Of a DNA stretch of 64,000 nucleotides, positions 55,993 to 64,000 are shown in pieces. Both the position numbers and the translations under genes were made by a program. The stretch is from UBA10649 sp965278945 (GTDB lineage: Bacteria > Actinomycetota > Actinomycetes > S36-B12): assembly GCA_965278945.1 (NCBI GenBank), contig OZ257128.1, positions 682,001 to 746,000 of the forward strand, written 5' to 3'. Position 1 is the stretch's first letter. Every line of letters starts with the position of its first letter. The notes under the pieces are model-generated. The model saw only the letters and a list, made by a program, of their open reading frames with translations, ran no database searches and was not told where the DNA came from.

Positions 55993-56994
55993 ATGGCCGT
56001 CCCGCGCATCACGCTCGCGATCGGCGCCGAGGACCTGCTCGTCGAGCGCGCCGTCCTCGGAGTATCGGCAGCAGCGCGCGCTGCCGATCCGACGGTCCAG
56101 CGATCGGTGATCGACGCGAGCGATGACTCGGCAGTGCTCGACTTCCGCGAGGCGACGGCGCCCAATCTCTTCGGCGACGGGGGAGTGGTCGTCGTCAACG
56201 GCATCGACAGTGCCGACGACCGGCTTGCGTCGGCCGTCCGCGAGGTACTCGCCGACATGCCCGACAACGTCTTCCTCGTCTTCACGCATCCCGGCGGCGT
56301 GAAGGGCAAGGCCGTGCTCGACTCGATCAAGGCGGCTGGCGCCGAGGTCGTCGACTGCGCTGCAGTGAAGCGGGGCAAGTCGACGACGGAGTTCATTACT
56401 CGCGAGTTTGCCACTCACAAGCGCAAGGCCACGGCCGGCGCCATGGCCGCGCTGTACGAGTCGGTCGGGCAGGACCTGGGCCTGCTGTCCGCGGGTGTCT
56501 CCCAGTTGTGCGCCGACCTTGATGCCAACCCGATCGACATCGACGACGTGCACCAGTACTTCGCGGGCGTCGCCGAGGTCGCCGGATTCACGATTGCCGA
56601 TGCCGTGTGGGAGCGTCGCTACGCCGACGCGCTCAGATCGCTGCGGCTGTCGATGCTGACATCGGAGGCCGGCCGGGTGGGCCCGGCCACCGTCAGCGCA
56701 CTCGCGATGGGCCTGCGCTCACTGGTTCGAGTCGGCGGACTGCCGCCCGGTTCGTCCCAGGCCGCCGCGGCCAAGGAGGCCGGGGCGCCCCCATGGAAGA
56801 TCGACTCGCTGCGGCGCCAATGGGCCAGGTGGAGCGGTGACCAGCGCCGCCTTGCCGCTGCCGTGGTTGCGCTCGCGGATGCCGACGGCGCGGTCAAGGG
56901 CGGCGTGCTGGAGGGGTCGAGCCTGGACAACGAGCAGAAGCTGCTGGCCATGGAGATCCTCGTGGCGACCACGGCGGCTCCGGCCCAGCACTAG
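55993..56994 (+). CDS. holA: DNA polymerase III delta subunit
   Basis: 333 residues. It has the divergent AAA+ start LAIGAEDLLVERAV, a middle LFGDGGVVVVNGI strand and the AAAKEAGAPPWKIDSLRRQ motif near the end, typical of HolA. It opens the sliding clamp for replication. It ends 3 bp from the opposing haem ATPase gene. Confidence 0.93.
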   Translation: MAVPRITLAIGAEDLLVERAVLGVSAAARAADPTVQRSVIDASDDSAVLDFREATAPNLFGDGGVVVVNGIDSADDRLASAVREVLADMPDNVFLVFTHPGGVKGKAVLDSIKAAGAEVVDCAAVKRGKSTTEFITREFATHKRKATAGAMAALYESVGQDLGLLSAGVSQLCADLDANPIDIDDVHQYFAGVAEVAGFTIADAVWERRYADALRSLRLSMLTSEAGRVGPATVSALAMGLRSLVRVGGLPPGSSQAAAAKEAGAPPWKIDSLRRQWARWSGDQRRLAAAVVALADADGAVKGGVLEGSSLDNEQKLLAMEILVATTAAPAQH

Positions 56995-56997
56995 GTC

Positions 56998-57759
56998 CTA
57001 AGGCAGATGCACGGTCATCTCGTCGCCTGATCTGTCGACGACCACGGGTGCATCGAAAGCCTCGCTCAGCACGCTCGCGGTGAGCACCTGCTCGGGAGTG
57101 CCCTGCGCATGAATGCGTCCGGCGCGCATGACGATGAAGCGGTCGCAGACGCGCGTGAGCCGGTTGACGTCGTGGCTCACGATGATCGCGGTTCGACCGC
57201 TCCGCGCGTGCTCGACAACCAAGTCGTCGAGCACCCGGCGGCCGACAAGATCAAGGTCAGAGTCGGCCTCGTCGAGCAGGAGCAGTGGCGACTGCTGCGC
57301 GACGACGCGAGCCAGGTGAACGCGCTTGCGCTCGCCGCCCGACAGCTCGGTGACGGTTCGATCGGCAAGCTCGTCGAGGCCCTGAGAGCTGATCGCCCTC
57401 GAGACGATTGCCTCGTCGTTGCTCGCGTGCTCGGTGCCCCGCCATGGCGTCCGGCCCCACGAGACGACCTCGCGAACGGTGAAGGGGAATGCGAGAGTCG
57501 TCTCCTGGCTGACGATCGCCCGGCGTCGGGCGCGCTCGATCAGCGACAGGCCGCTTGCGTCGTCGCCATCGATCAGCACCGAGCCATGCGACGGCGCCAG
57601 CTCAGACGACATGAGCTCGAGCATCGTCGACTTTCCCGACCCGTTGCGGCCGATCACTCCCGTGACGGTCCCGGCGGTGATGACCAGTGAGGTGGGATGA
57701 AGGCGAACGCGGGCTCCGGCCGCGCGTGCCGCCTCGCGAAGTTCAAGGACCGCGGTCAT
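56998..57759 (-). CDS. hmuV: Haem ABC transporter ATPase
   Basis: 253 residues from ATG 57759, overlapping the permease stop (ATGA). Walker A is GRNGSGKST (37-45), signature LSGGE (139-143), Walker B LLLLDEADSD with D-loop, and switch His in VSHDVN. The LHPTSLVITAGTVTG start is that of FecE/HmuV-type importers. It powers the haem or cobalamin-type uptake system coded upstream. Confidence 0.9.
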   Translation of the reverse strand: MTAVLELREAARAAGARVRLHPTSLVITAGTVTGVIGRNGSGKSTMLELMSSELAPSHGSVLIDGDDASGLSLIERARRRAIVSQETTLAFPFTVREVVSWGRTPWRGTEHASNDEAIVSRAISSQGLDELADRTVTELSGGERKRVHLARVVAQQSPLLLLDEADSDLDLVGRRVLDDLVVEHARSGRTAIIVSHDVNRLTRVCDRFIVMRAGRIHAQGTPEQVLTASVLSEAFDAPVVVDRSGDEMTVHLP

Positions 57760-58715
57760 GCCCAGCCGCCCTGCTTGGCGCGGGTGCGCCGGATGAGAAT
57801 GAAGAACACGGGTGCCCCGATGACGGCCGTGATCGCACCGATCGGGATCTCGAGCGGGTTGGCAGCCACCCGCGCCAGGGTGTCGGCGAGCAGGATCAAC
57901 AGTGCTCCGGCCAGCGCGCTCAGCACGAGCAGCGGCGCGTGTCGCGGCCCGGCCATCATGCGGACGGCGTGCGGAACGAGCAGCCCGACGAATGCGATCA
58001 CGCCGACGACCGCCACTCCCGCCGCGACCAGCAGGACGACGGCGATGAGGGAGAGGTAGCGGATTCGCGTGACGTTGACTCCGGTCGCCATGGCGGCGCG
58101 GTCGCCAAGTGACATCACGTCGAGAGGGCGCGCGACGGTTCCCGCGAGGACGATGCCGACGAGGACGAATGGCGCGACCGACACCACTCCGCTCCATGTC
58201 GACAGCGAGAGGCTGCCGCTCGACCAGAACGTGATCGACCGCACCGCGGCATTCGTGCTCATCGACGCCATCAACGCCAGAGCGGCAATGGCGAACGCGG
58301 TCACCGCTACTCCCGCCAGTAGCAGCGTCACGACCTCCGGCCTGCGGTCGCGCATCGATACCGCGACGATGATCGCCGTCGCGATACCGGCGCCGACGCA
58401 TGCGACGGCGGCCGTGAGGACCGTGTTGAACGATGCGCCGACCGTGACGGCGATGACCGCGCCGAGTGCCGCGCCCGCTGAGACGCCGACGAGTCCCGGA
58501 TCAGCCAGGGGATTGCCGAGTGAGCCCTGCATGAGCACGCCGGCCAGGCCCAGTCCACCCCCGACGAGCAGGGCCATGGCTACGCGTGGCGCCCGGATGT
58601 TCCAGATGATCTCGTTCGTCGACGCGGCGACTCCCGTGCGCAGGGCGACGATGACGGAGATGACGAGGGCGAGCGTGAGCACAGCGGTGACGAGCAGCCA
58701 GCGGTGCTTGCTCAC
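57756..58715 (-). CDS. hmuU: Haem-type ABC transporter permease (FecCD/BtuC family)
   Basis: 319 residues from GTG 58715 with about ten spans. FecCD marks include RAPRVAMALLVGGGLGLAGV, GNPLADPGLVGVSAGA, and LLVPHAVRMMAGPRH for the coupling helix. The gene is coupled on both sides by 4-bp overlaps in the order binding protein-permease-ATPase. Whether haem or another chelate is carried rests on the binding protein. Confidence 0.91.
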   Translation of the reverse strand: MSKHRWLLVTAVLTLALVISVIVALRTGVAASTNEIIWNIRAPRVAMALLVGGGLGLAGVLMQGSLGNPLADPGLVGVSAGAALGAVIAVTVGASFNTVLTAAVACVGAGIATAIIVAVSMRDRRPEVVTLLLAGVAVTAFAIAALALMASMSTNAAVRSITFWSSGSLSLSTWSGVVSVAPFVLVGIVLAGTVARPLDVMSLGDRAAMATGVNVTRIRYLSLIAVVLLVAAGVAVVGVIAFVGLLVPHAVRMMAGPRHAPLLVLSALAGALLILLADTLARVAANPLEIPIGAITAVIGAPVFFILIRRTRAKQGGWA

Positions 58716-59701
58716 CGGGCGCTCGTGCCGATGGCAGCGCGCAGCGCATCGACGAGACTTCCCGTGCGCGGCCCGAAGGACAGCAGGAGCGTGTCGTCGA
58801 CAGCGACGACACGGCGGTTCTGGCCTGCCTTGGTCTGCGCGACGCCCGGCAGCGAGACGAGTCCATCGATGCCGCCCACCGACTCCAAGCCCTTGGTCAT
58901 CACGAGGATGACGTCGGGATCGAGAGTCGCGACGGACTCCGCAGTCAGCGGCACGAAGGCTGCGTAGCCCGCGTCGGCTCCCGTGTCTACTCCGCCTGCC
59001 GCGGCGATGAGCGCGTCCGCGCCCGATCCCTGTCCGCCGACCAGGTAGATGGCCGAGGTGCCGCGAAGGTAGAGGAAGGCGACATGCGGCGGGTCGGCCT
59101 CGGGAGCCGAGCTGCTCGACGTCACGGCTTCCGCTATGACCGCCTGCGCATCGGCATCGGACACGCCGACGGCGGCAGCGACCGCGCGCGTGCGCGGACC
59201 GATGTCGTCCAGCGTCCATGCCTCGGGCACCTCGACCACGGTGATGCCCGCGTCGCGGATCTGCGTCAGGGCCTCCTGAGGAGCGGTGGCCGCATCGACG
59301 ATGACGAGGTCGGGGTCCAAGGACAGGACCTTCTCGGCACTCGTGGAGTGCGCCTTCGTTACCACCGGGGCATCGTGAATCTCGGGGACATCGCTTGTCT
59401 CGTCGCGACCGACGACCCGGTCCGCGACGCCGAGTGCCGCCAGCGTCTCTCCGACACCCGTGGCCAGACTGACAATCCGTCGCGGCGAATCGGGGTCGAT
59501 CGTCGGGGTGATGGGCGTTGGCGCGGGGACGTCAGCCGATGTGATCGTCACCAGGCCGGTCGGCTGTGCGGTGCTGCCGGTTCCCGCCAGCGAGGACGCC
59601 GCCGACGGCTGTGTAGGGCCGGTCGAGTCGGCGCCGGACCCGCAGGAGGCGGTCGCTAGGACTACTGCCGCCGCGAGGACGACGGTCACGAGTCTGCGCA
59701 C
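58712..59701 (-). CDS. hmuT: Haem-type substrate-binding lipoprotein
   Basis: 329 residues. The lipobox is TASC with Cys20, followed by a Ser/Thr/Pro linker. The class III binding fold has GETLAALGVADRVVGRDETSD and the HmuT-like AHSTSAEKVLSLDPDLVI with a candidate haem-ligand His, plus FLYLRG. Haem is the most likely ligand, cobalamin or siderophore less so. No iron box was found in the 104 bp ahead of it; an inverted repeat CCGAC-N5-GTCGG lies at 59735-59749. Confidence 0.88.
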   Translation of the reverse strand: MRRLVTVVLAAAVVLATASCGSGADSTGPTQPSAASSLAGTGSTAQPTGLVTITSADVPAPTPITPTIDPDSPRRIVSLATGVGETLAALGVADRVVGRDETSDVPEIHDAPVVTKAHSTSAEKVLSLDPDLVIVDAATAPQEALTQIRDAGITVVEVPEAWTLDDIGPRTRAVAAAVGVSDADAQAVIAEAVTSSSSAPEADPPHVAFLYLRGTSAIYLVGGQGSGADALIAAAGGVDTGADAGYAAFVPLTAESVATLDPDVILVMTKGLESVGGIDGLVSLPGVAQTKAGQNRRVVAVDDTLLLSFGPRTGSLVDALRAAIGTSAR

Positions 59702-59805
59702 GCCCTGATTATCGCCGACGAATCTGCGCGTTCCCCGACGCTGTGTCGGAAACGTGCCGACATCGCGTCAAGCGAAGGAGTGCCGAATTTTCGTACTCTC
59801 CCGAG

Positions 59806-60348
59806 GTGAGATCGCTGGCCCGCCGCCCCTTGGTGCGCCCCGCTGCGCTGGTGCTCGCCACGGCCCTCGCCTTCGTCACCCTCGCGATGAGCCCGTCTAC
59901 CGCCCAGGCCGCGTCGATCGTCGGATCCAAGACGGTCGTGACCAAGTCCGGACTGAGCCTGACCGTGACCCCGGTACGCAAGCTGAACCCGGCAGGCGCG
60001 ACCGTGCGGGTGGTCGGCAAGGGCTTCAACCCCACGGTCGGCATCTACGTGGCGCTGTGCGTCACGCCGGTCAAGGGCCAGGTGCCAAGCCCGTGCGGCG
60101 GGGGAGTCAATACAACGGGAACCAGCGCGGCATCGTTCTGGATCTCGTCCAACCCGCCGCCGTACGGCTCGAGCCTCGCGGTCCCGTACCGCAAGGGCGG
60201 ACGCTTCGCCGTGACCTTGCAGATCTCCTCGAAGGTCGGCGCCGTCGACTGCCGCACGGTGTCGTGCTCGATCGTGACCCGCGCGGATCACACGCGACCC
60301 GGTGAGCGCGCCTACGACGTGGTCGTTCCCGTCACCTTCCGACCCTGA
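59806..60348 (+). CDS. Secreted Ig-like protein beside the haem importer
   Basis: 180 residues from GTG 59806; a Sec signal is clear (RRPLVRP, hydrophobic stretch, cut near AQA-AS). The mature part is beta-rich with GKGFNPTVGIYVALC, four Cys that can pair, SFWISSNPPPYG and ATRADHTRPG-like VTRADHTRPG. Similar small domains occur next to HtaA-type haem uptake genes in actinobacteria. It is divergent from the haem operon and followed by a related protein. It may bind haem or the cell wall; function not shown. Confidence 0.75.
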   Translation: MRSLARRPLVRPAALVLATALAFVTLAMSPSTAQAASIVGSKTVVTKSGLSLTVTPVRKLNPAGATVRVVGKGFNPTVGIYVALCVTPVKGQVPSPCGGGVNTTGTSAASFWISSNPPPYGSSLAVPYRKGGRFAVTLQISSKVGAVDCRTVSCSIVTRADHTRPGERAYDVVVPVTFRP

Positions 60349-60384
60349 TTGCACGGCCAGACCAACAACGAGAAAGGTTCCACG

Positions 60385-61194
60385 ATGAGAATGAACGTCC
60401 GACGCACCGCGGTGCTCACGGGAGTGACCGCCATGATCGGCATGGCTCTGGCAGGCGGAATCATGGCCGCTCCGGCCATGGCCGCAGGCCCGTACAACGC
60501 CACCGCCGCTGGCTTCCCCGGCAACACGCCGCTGGTTGCTCTTGCGACGTCATCCGTCCAGCCGGTTGTCGTGAGCAACCTGCCCGCGAACGTGGGCGTG
60601 TACGTGCTGCACTGCAAGGTCCCCGCCGACCCCCGTCAGCCACCGACAGCGTGTGACGGCTCGACCGATGCCCTCGCCTATGTCCCCGCGACGACCGTCC
60701 TGCGCGACAGCGTGACGATTCCCGTCAAGGTCAACGGCGAGTTCTTCGGCACCAACCCGAACCCGACGGCCGGCCCCGCGGTCGGCGAGTCGGTCGACTG
60801 CCGCGTGCCCACGGGCAATCCGCGCTCGACCACCTGCGCGCTCTACCTCCTCGGCGCCGGTCGCGACGCTGCGAACCCCGCCTACCTGCGCGTGTGGCCG
60901 ACGGTGTTCTCAGCAGTCAAGGCCGACCGCAAGACCGACGCCGCGACCATCAACGTCGCCGGCAAGGATGTCGCTGCCGGCACCGCCCCGTCGCTGAAGG
61001 CCAACGTGGCAACGCCGCTCAAGGTCACGACGACCTCGGGCCTGGTGCCGACGCTGTCGGCTGACAACTGCTCGGTCACCGGCGGCAACATCACCGCTCT
61101 CGCGGCGACCGGCGTGTGCACGCTGCGCATCACCACGACCGGCGGCAAGAACTTCCTGCCGCTCGTCACCACCCAGGTGTTCAGCCTGTCCTAG
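60385..61194 (+). CDS. Secreted protein with the same domain type as its neighbour
   Basis: 269 residues from ATG 60385 with AAAGG upstream and a signal peptide (cut near AMA-AG). The domain has LPANVGVYVLHCKVP, cysteine pairs and CALYLLGAG, and resembles the preceding protein's IYVALC...PC pattern. The C-terminal third (from about 190) is an extra repeat-like Thr/Val-rich region with TTSGLVPTLSADNCSVTG and GVCTLRITTTG. It ends 10 bp before a strong hairpin. Likely part of the haem-surface system by location only. Confidence 0.75.
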   Translation: MRMNVRRTAVLTGVTAMIGMALAGGIMAAPAMAAGPYNATAAGFPGNTPLVALATSSVQPVVVSNLPANVGVYVLHCKVPADPRQPPTACDGSTDALAYVPATTVLRDSVTIPVKVNGEFFGTNPNPTAGPAVGESVDCRVPTGNPRSTTCALYLLGAGRDAANPAYLRVWPTVFSAVKADRKTDAATINVAGKDVAAGTAPSLKANVATPLKVTTTSGLVPTLSADNCSVTGGNITALAATGVCTLRITTTGGKNFLPLVTTQVFSLS

Positions 61195-61204
61195 TTCGGA
61201 CAAT

Positions 61205-61241
61205 CGAAAGGGCGCCACCCCATCGGGGTGGCGCCCTTTCG
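61205..61241. terminator. Strong bidirectional terminator hairpin
   Basis: CGAAAGGGCGCCACCCC (61205-61221) pairs perfectly over 17 bp with GGGGTGGCGCCCTTTCG (61225-61241) across a 3-nt ATC loop. It lies between the secreted-protein gene and the opposing rpsT and can end both. Confidence 0.9.
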
Positions 61242-61257
61242 GCGTATGTGGCCTAGC

Positions 61258-61518
61258 TTAGAGAGCCGCAGCCTGCTTGGTGATCGACGACTTGCGGTTC
61301 GCCGCCTGGTTCGCGTGGATGACGCCCTTGCTGGCCGCCTTGTCGAGGGCCTTGTTGGCCTTGCGCGCCTGCTCGTTGGCGGCGGCGCTGTCGCCCGACT
61401 CCACGGCCTCGCGGAACTTGCGCACCTCGGTCTTCAACGAGGACTTCACAGCCTTGTTGCGCTGACGAGCCTTCTCGTTGGTCTTGTTGCGCTTGATCTG
61501 CGACTTGATGTTCGCCAC
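61258..61518 (-). CDS. rpsT: Small-subunit ribosomal protein S20
   Basis: 86 residues, basic and helical, starting MANIKSQIKRNKTNEKARQ. That is the standard S20 start, with the ANRKSS motif near the end. It binds 16S rRNA early in assembly. It is divergent from lepA, a common actinobacterial layout. Confidence 0.97.
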   Translation of the reverse strand: MANIKSQIKRNKTNEKARQRNKAVKSSLKTEVRKFREAVESGDSAAANEQARKANKALDKAASKGVIHANQAANRKSSITKQAAAL

Positions 61519-61671
61519 GGGGACAACAACTTTCGTGATGCCGAACCGGAGGCTCGGGTGGTCAGGGGAAACGTCGGGGTGAAGCGACCCCCAAGATTAC
61601 CCGTAGGCTGGCCCGTAGCCCAAATCGACCCTCGCTCTGGCCCCTCGGCCCGTTTCGACATAAGGAATCCT

Positions 61672-63504
61672 GTGCCCGTCCCGCAGCCCGGCAGCACCGA
61701 CCCGTCGGTGATCCGGAACTTCTGCATCATCGCCCACATCGACCACGGAAAGTCGACGCTGGCCGATCGCATGCTTCAGCAGACCGGCGTCGTCGACGGG
61801 CGATCCATGAGGGCGCAGTACCTCGATCGCATGGATATCGAGCGCGAGCGGGGCATCACGATCAAGTCGCAGGCGGTCCGGCTGCCGTTCACCGCGGACG
61901 ACGGCGGCTCCTACATCCTCAACATGATCGACACCCCTGGCCACGTCGACTTCACTTACGAGGTCTCCCGCTCCCTGGCCGCCTGCGAGGGAGCGGTTCT
62001 CCTCGTGGATGCCGCGCAGGGGATCGAGGCCCAGACCCTCGCGAACCTCTACCTCGCCCTGGAGAACGACCTCACGGTCATCCCGGTCCTGAACAAGATC
62101 GACCTGCCGGCCGCGCAGCCCGAGAAGTACGCCGCCGAGCTCTCGCGCATCATCGGCTGCTCGCCGGACGACGTCCTGCTCGTCTCCGCCAAGACCGGAA
62201 TCGGCGTGCACGAACTGCTGGAGAAGATCGTCCGCGAGATACCCGCGCCTCAGGGCAGCGCCGACGCGCCCGCGCGCGCGATGATCTTCGACTCCGTCTA
62301 CGACACCTACCGGGGCGTCGTCACCTACGTGCGCGTGATCGACGGGCACATCTCCACCCGCGAGCGCGTGCAGATGATGTCCACCGGCGCGATCCACGAG
62401 CTGCTCGAGGTCGGCGTGATCTCACCGGAGTCCGTTCCCGGCAAGGGACTCGGTGTCGGCGAAGTCGGCTACCTGATCACTGGGGTCAAGGACGTGCGCC
62501 AGTCGCGCGTCGGCGACACGATCACCTCCGAGCGCAAGGGCGCCACGGAGGCGCTCGGCGGCTATCGGGATCCCAAGCCGATGGTGTTCTCGGGCCTCTA
62601 TCCGATCGACGGCTCCGACTACCCCGAGCTTCGCGATGCGCTCGACAAGCTGAAGCTCAACGACGCGGCCCTGGTCTATGAGCCCGAGACCTCCTTGGCC
62701 CTCGGCTTCGGGTTCCGCTGCGGTTTCCTCGGACTGCTCCACATGGAGATCGTACGCGAGCGCCTCGAGCGCGAGGCGAACCTCGATCTGATCTCCACTG
62801 CGCCGAACGTCGTGTACCGAATCGTCGGCGACGACGGCAACGAGATCGTCGTCACGAACCCGAGCGAGTTCCCGAACCAGAAGGTCGCGAAGATCTTCGA
62901 GCCGGTCGTGAAGTCGACAATCATCCTGCCGAGCGAGTTCGTCGGCACCGTCATGGAACTGTGCCAGCAGCGCCGCGGCAACCTGCTCGGCATGGACTAC
63001 CTGTCCGAGGACCGCGTCGAGATGCGTTACACGCTGCCCCTGGCCGAGATCGTGTTCGACTTCTTCGACCAGCTGAAGTCGCGCACGCGTGGATACGCGT
63101 CGCTCGACTACGAACTCACCGGCGAGGAGGAATCCGACCTCGTGAAGGTCGACATCCTGCTGCACGGTGATCCGGTCGACGCGTTCAGCGCGGTCGTGCA
63201 CCGCGACAAGGCGATGGCCTACGGAGTGATGATGACCGCGAAGCTCAAGGAGCTCATCCCGCGCCAGCAGTTCGAGGTGCCGATCCAGGCGGCCATCGGA
63301 TCGCGCGTGATCACCCGCGAGACCATTCGCGCGATTCGCAAGGACGTACTGGCCAAGTGCTACGGCGGTGACATCACGCGCAAGCGCAAGCTTCTGGAGA
63401 AGCAGAAGGAAGGCAAGAAGCGCATGAAGATGGTCGGACGCGTCGAGGTGCCGCAGGAGGCCTTCATCGCCGCGCTCTCGACGTCTGACGCGCCGAAGAA
63501 GTAG
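61672..63504 (+). CDS. lepA: Elongation factor 4 (LepA)
   Basis: 610 residues from GTG 61672 after AAGGAA. G-domain motifs are AHIDHGKST, DTPGHVDF and NKIDLP; the C-terminal RKRKLLEKQKEGKKRMK segment is unique to LepA. It is a ribosomal GTPase that back-translocates or aids subunit joining. hemW starts 2 bp after its stop. Confidence 0.96.
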   Translation: MPVPQPGSTDPSVIRNFCIIAHIDHGKSTLADRMLQQTGVVDGRSMRAQYLDRMDIERERGITIKSQAVRLPFTADDGGSYILNMIDTPGHVDFTYEVSRSLAACEGAVLLVDAAQGIEAQTLANLYLALENDLTVIPVLNKIDLPAAQPEKYAAELSRIIGCSPDDVLLVSAKTGIGVHELLEKIVREIPAPQGSADAPARAMIFDSVYDTYRGVVTYVRVIDGHISTRERVQMMSTGAIHELLEVGVISPESVPGKGLGVGEVGYLITGVKDVRQSRVGDTITSERKGATEALGGYRDPKPMVFSGLYPIDGSDYPELRDALDKLKLNDAALVYEPETSLALGFGFRCGFLGLLHMEIVRERLEREANLDLISTAPNVVYRIVGDDGNEIVVTNPSEFPNQKVAKIFEPVVKSTIILPSEFVGTVMELCQQRRGNLLGMDYLSEDRVEMRYTLPLAEIVFDFFDQLKSRTRGYASLDYELTGEEESDLVKVDILLHGDPVDAFSAVVHRDKAMAYGVMMTAKLKELIPRQQFEVPIQAAIGSRVITRETIRAIRKDVLAKCYGGDITRKRKLLEKQKEGKKRMKMVGRVEVPQEAFIAALSTSDAPKK

Positions 63505-63506
63505 CC

Positions 63507-64000
63507 GTGGCCCCGCTGGGGATCTACCTCCACGTGCCGTTCTGCTCATCGCGCTGCGGGTATTGCGACTTCAACACCTACACGGCCACCGAGCTCGGCG
63601 GTTCAGTAAGCCGCGACAGCTTCCACGAGGTGCTGGCCACCGAGATCTCGCTTGCAGCGTCAACGCTCGGCGGCCGCCACGTGTCGACGGTCTTCATCGG
63701 TGGCGGGACACCGACACTTCTCGGCGCCCGTGGCTTGAACGCGCTGATCGAGTCCGTCCGTACCGAGTTCGACCTCGCCTCCGACGCCGAGATCACCACG
63801 GAGGCGAACCCCGACAGCGTCGACGATCGCATGCTCGAGGAACTCCTCGCGGGCGGCTTCACCCGAATCTCCTTCGGCATGCAGAGCTCGTCGGAGTCGG
63901 TGCTCCGGGTCCTCGAGCGCACTCACACGCCCGGCGCCGGACTGGCCGCCGCACGTGCCGCGTCGCGGGCAGGCTTCCAGCATGTGAATCTCGACCTCAT
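63507..64000 (+). CDS. hemW: HemW-like radical SAM protein, N-terminal part
   Basis: The gene runs off the right edge; 164 codons are visible. It starts VAPLGIYLHVPFC with the radical SAM motif CSSRCGYC, then VFIGGGTPTLL and TTEANPDSVDD, the HemN/HemW pattern. HemW is a haem chaperone; older annotation calls it coproporphyrinogen oxidase. HemW and lepA are often neighbours. Confidence 0.93.
   Translation, partial: MAPLGIYLHVPFCSSRCGYCDFNTYTATELGGSVSRDSFHEVLATEISLAASTLGGRHVSTVFIGGGTPTLLGARGLNALIESVRTEFDLASDAEITTEANPDSVDDRMLEELLAGGFTRISFGMQSSSESVLRVLERTHTPGAGLAAARAASRAGFQHVNLDL

Noticed and set aside
59702..59805. An iron box in front of the haem operon
   Set aside because: No 19-bp match like the one at 30420 could be found; only CCGAC-N5-GTCGG is present, which does not fit.

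Overview
The window comes from a high-GC actinobacterium. Supporting signs are many GTG starts and ATGA/GTGA-coupled genes, a complete-looking mycofactocin locus, actinobacterial LexA boxes (TCGAACATATGTTCGA), a DtxR/IdeR-type iron box, and an ImuA'/ImuB/DnaE2 mutasome. The species cannot be named from the sequence. The left half (1 to about 29.5 kb) is an accessory catabolic and mycofactocin region. The right half (about 29.5 to 64 kb) is mostly ordinary chromosomal genes.

Region 1 (1-2940): the 3' end of an F420-type (LLM) oxidoreductase and two short-chain dehydrogenases (SDRs) on the + strand, the first SDR being of the mycofactocin-coupled type. A fourth oxidoreductase gene, also an SDR, faces them on the - strand. 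Region 2 (3124-22181): nineteen + strand genes with small gaps or 4-bp overlaps, probably one or a few transcripts. They encode a MoaF-like small protein, an isocitrate-lyase-superfamily lyase, a cyclic amidohydrolase, an isochorismatase-type amidase, a cupin, a metallo-beta-lactamase-fold hydrolase, a ribose-type ABC importer, an NDMA-type alcohol dehydrogenase, an aldehyde dehydrogenase, a GntR/FCD regulator, an Old Yellow Enzyme, two SDRs, a fumarate-reductase-like flavoprotein, two tandem MmgE/PrpD proteins and an NTF2-like protein. My inference is a degradation pathway for an imported cyclic amide-containing compound, ending in C-C cleavage, with alcohol oxidations that depend on mycofactocin. 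The substrate is unknown.

Region 3 (22178-29464): the mycofactocin locus. mftF and mftR run leftward; mftA (31 codons), mftB, mftC, mftD and mftE run rightward with two more SDRs, all from a 113-bp divergent control region. No mftG-type oxidoreductase is visible. Region 4 (29472-36218): a siderophore-interacting reductase with an iron box at its start, a protease/MoxR/DUF58/VWA/VWA operon, and an ArsR-SRPBCC pair. Region 5 (36328-44143): the SOS mutasome imuA'-imuB, an MFS exporter, dnaE2, and a BrnTA-type toxin-antitoxin pair. Two promoters of near-identical design carry LexA boxes.

Region 6 (44209-64000): a VOC protein, an SDR, a GGDEF protein, a DMT exporter, leuS, a YcaQ-type protein, DegV, plsY, comEA, comEC, holA, a haem ABC operon (on the - strand) with two secreted proteins, rpsT, lepA and the start of hemW. 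A palindromic repeat occurs twice (36328 and 45469). No gap between genes exceeds 300 bp. I saw no rRNA, tRNA, CRISPR array, insertion sequence, attachment site or origin.
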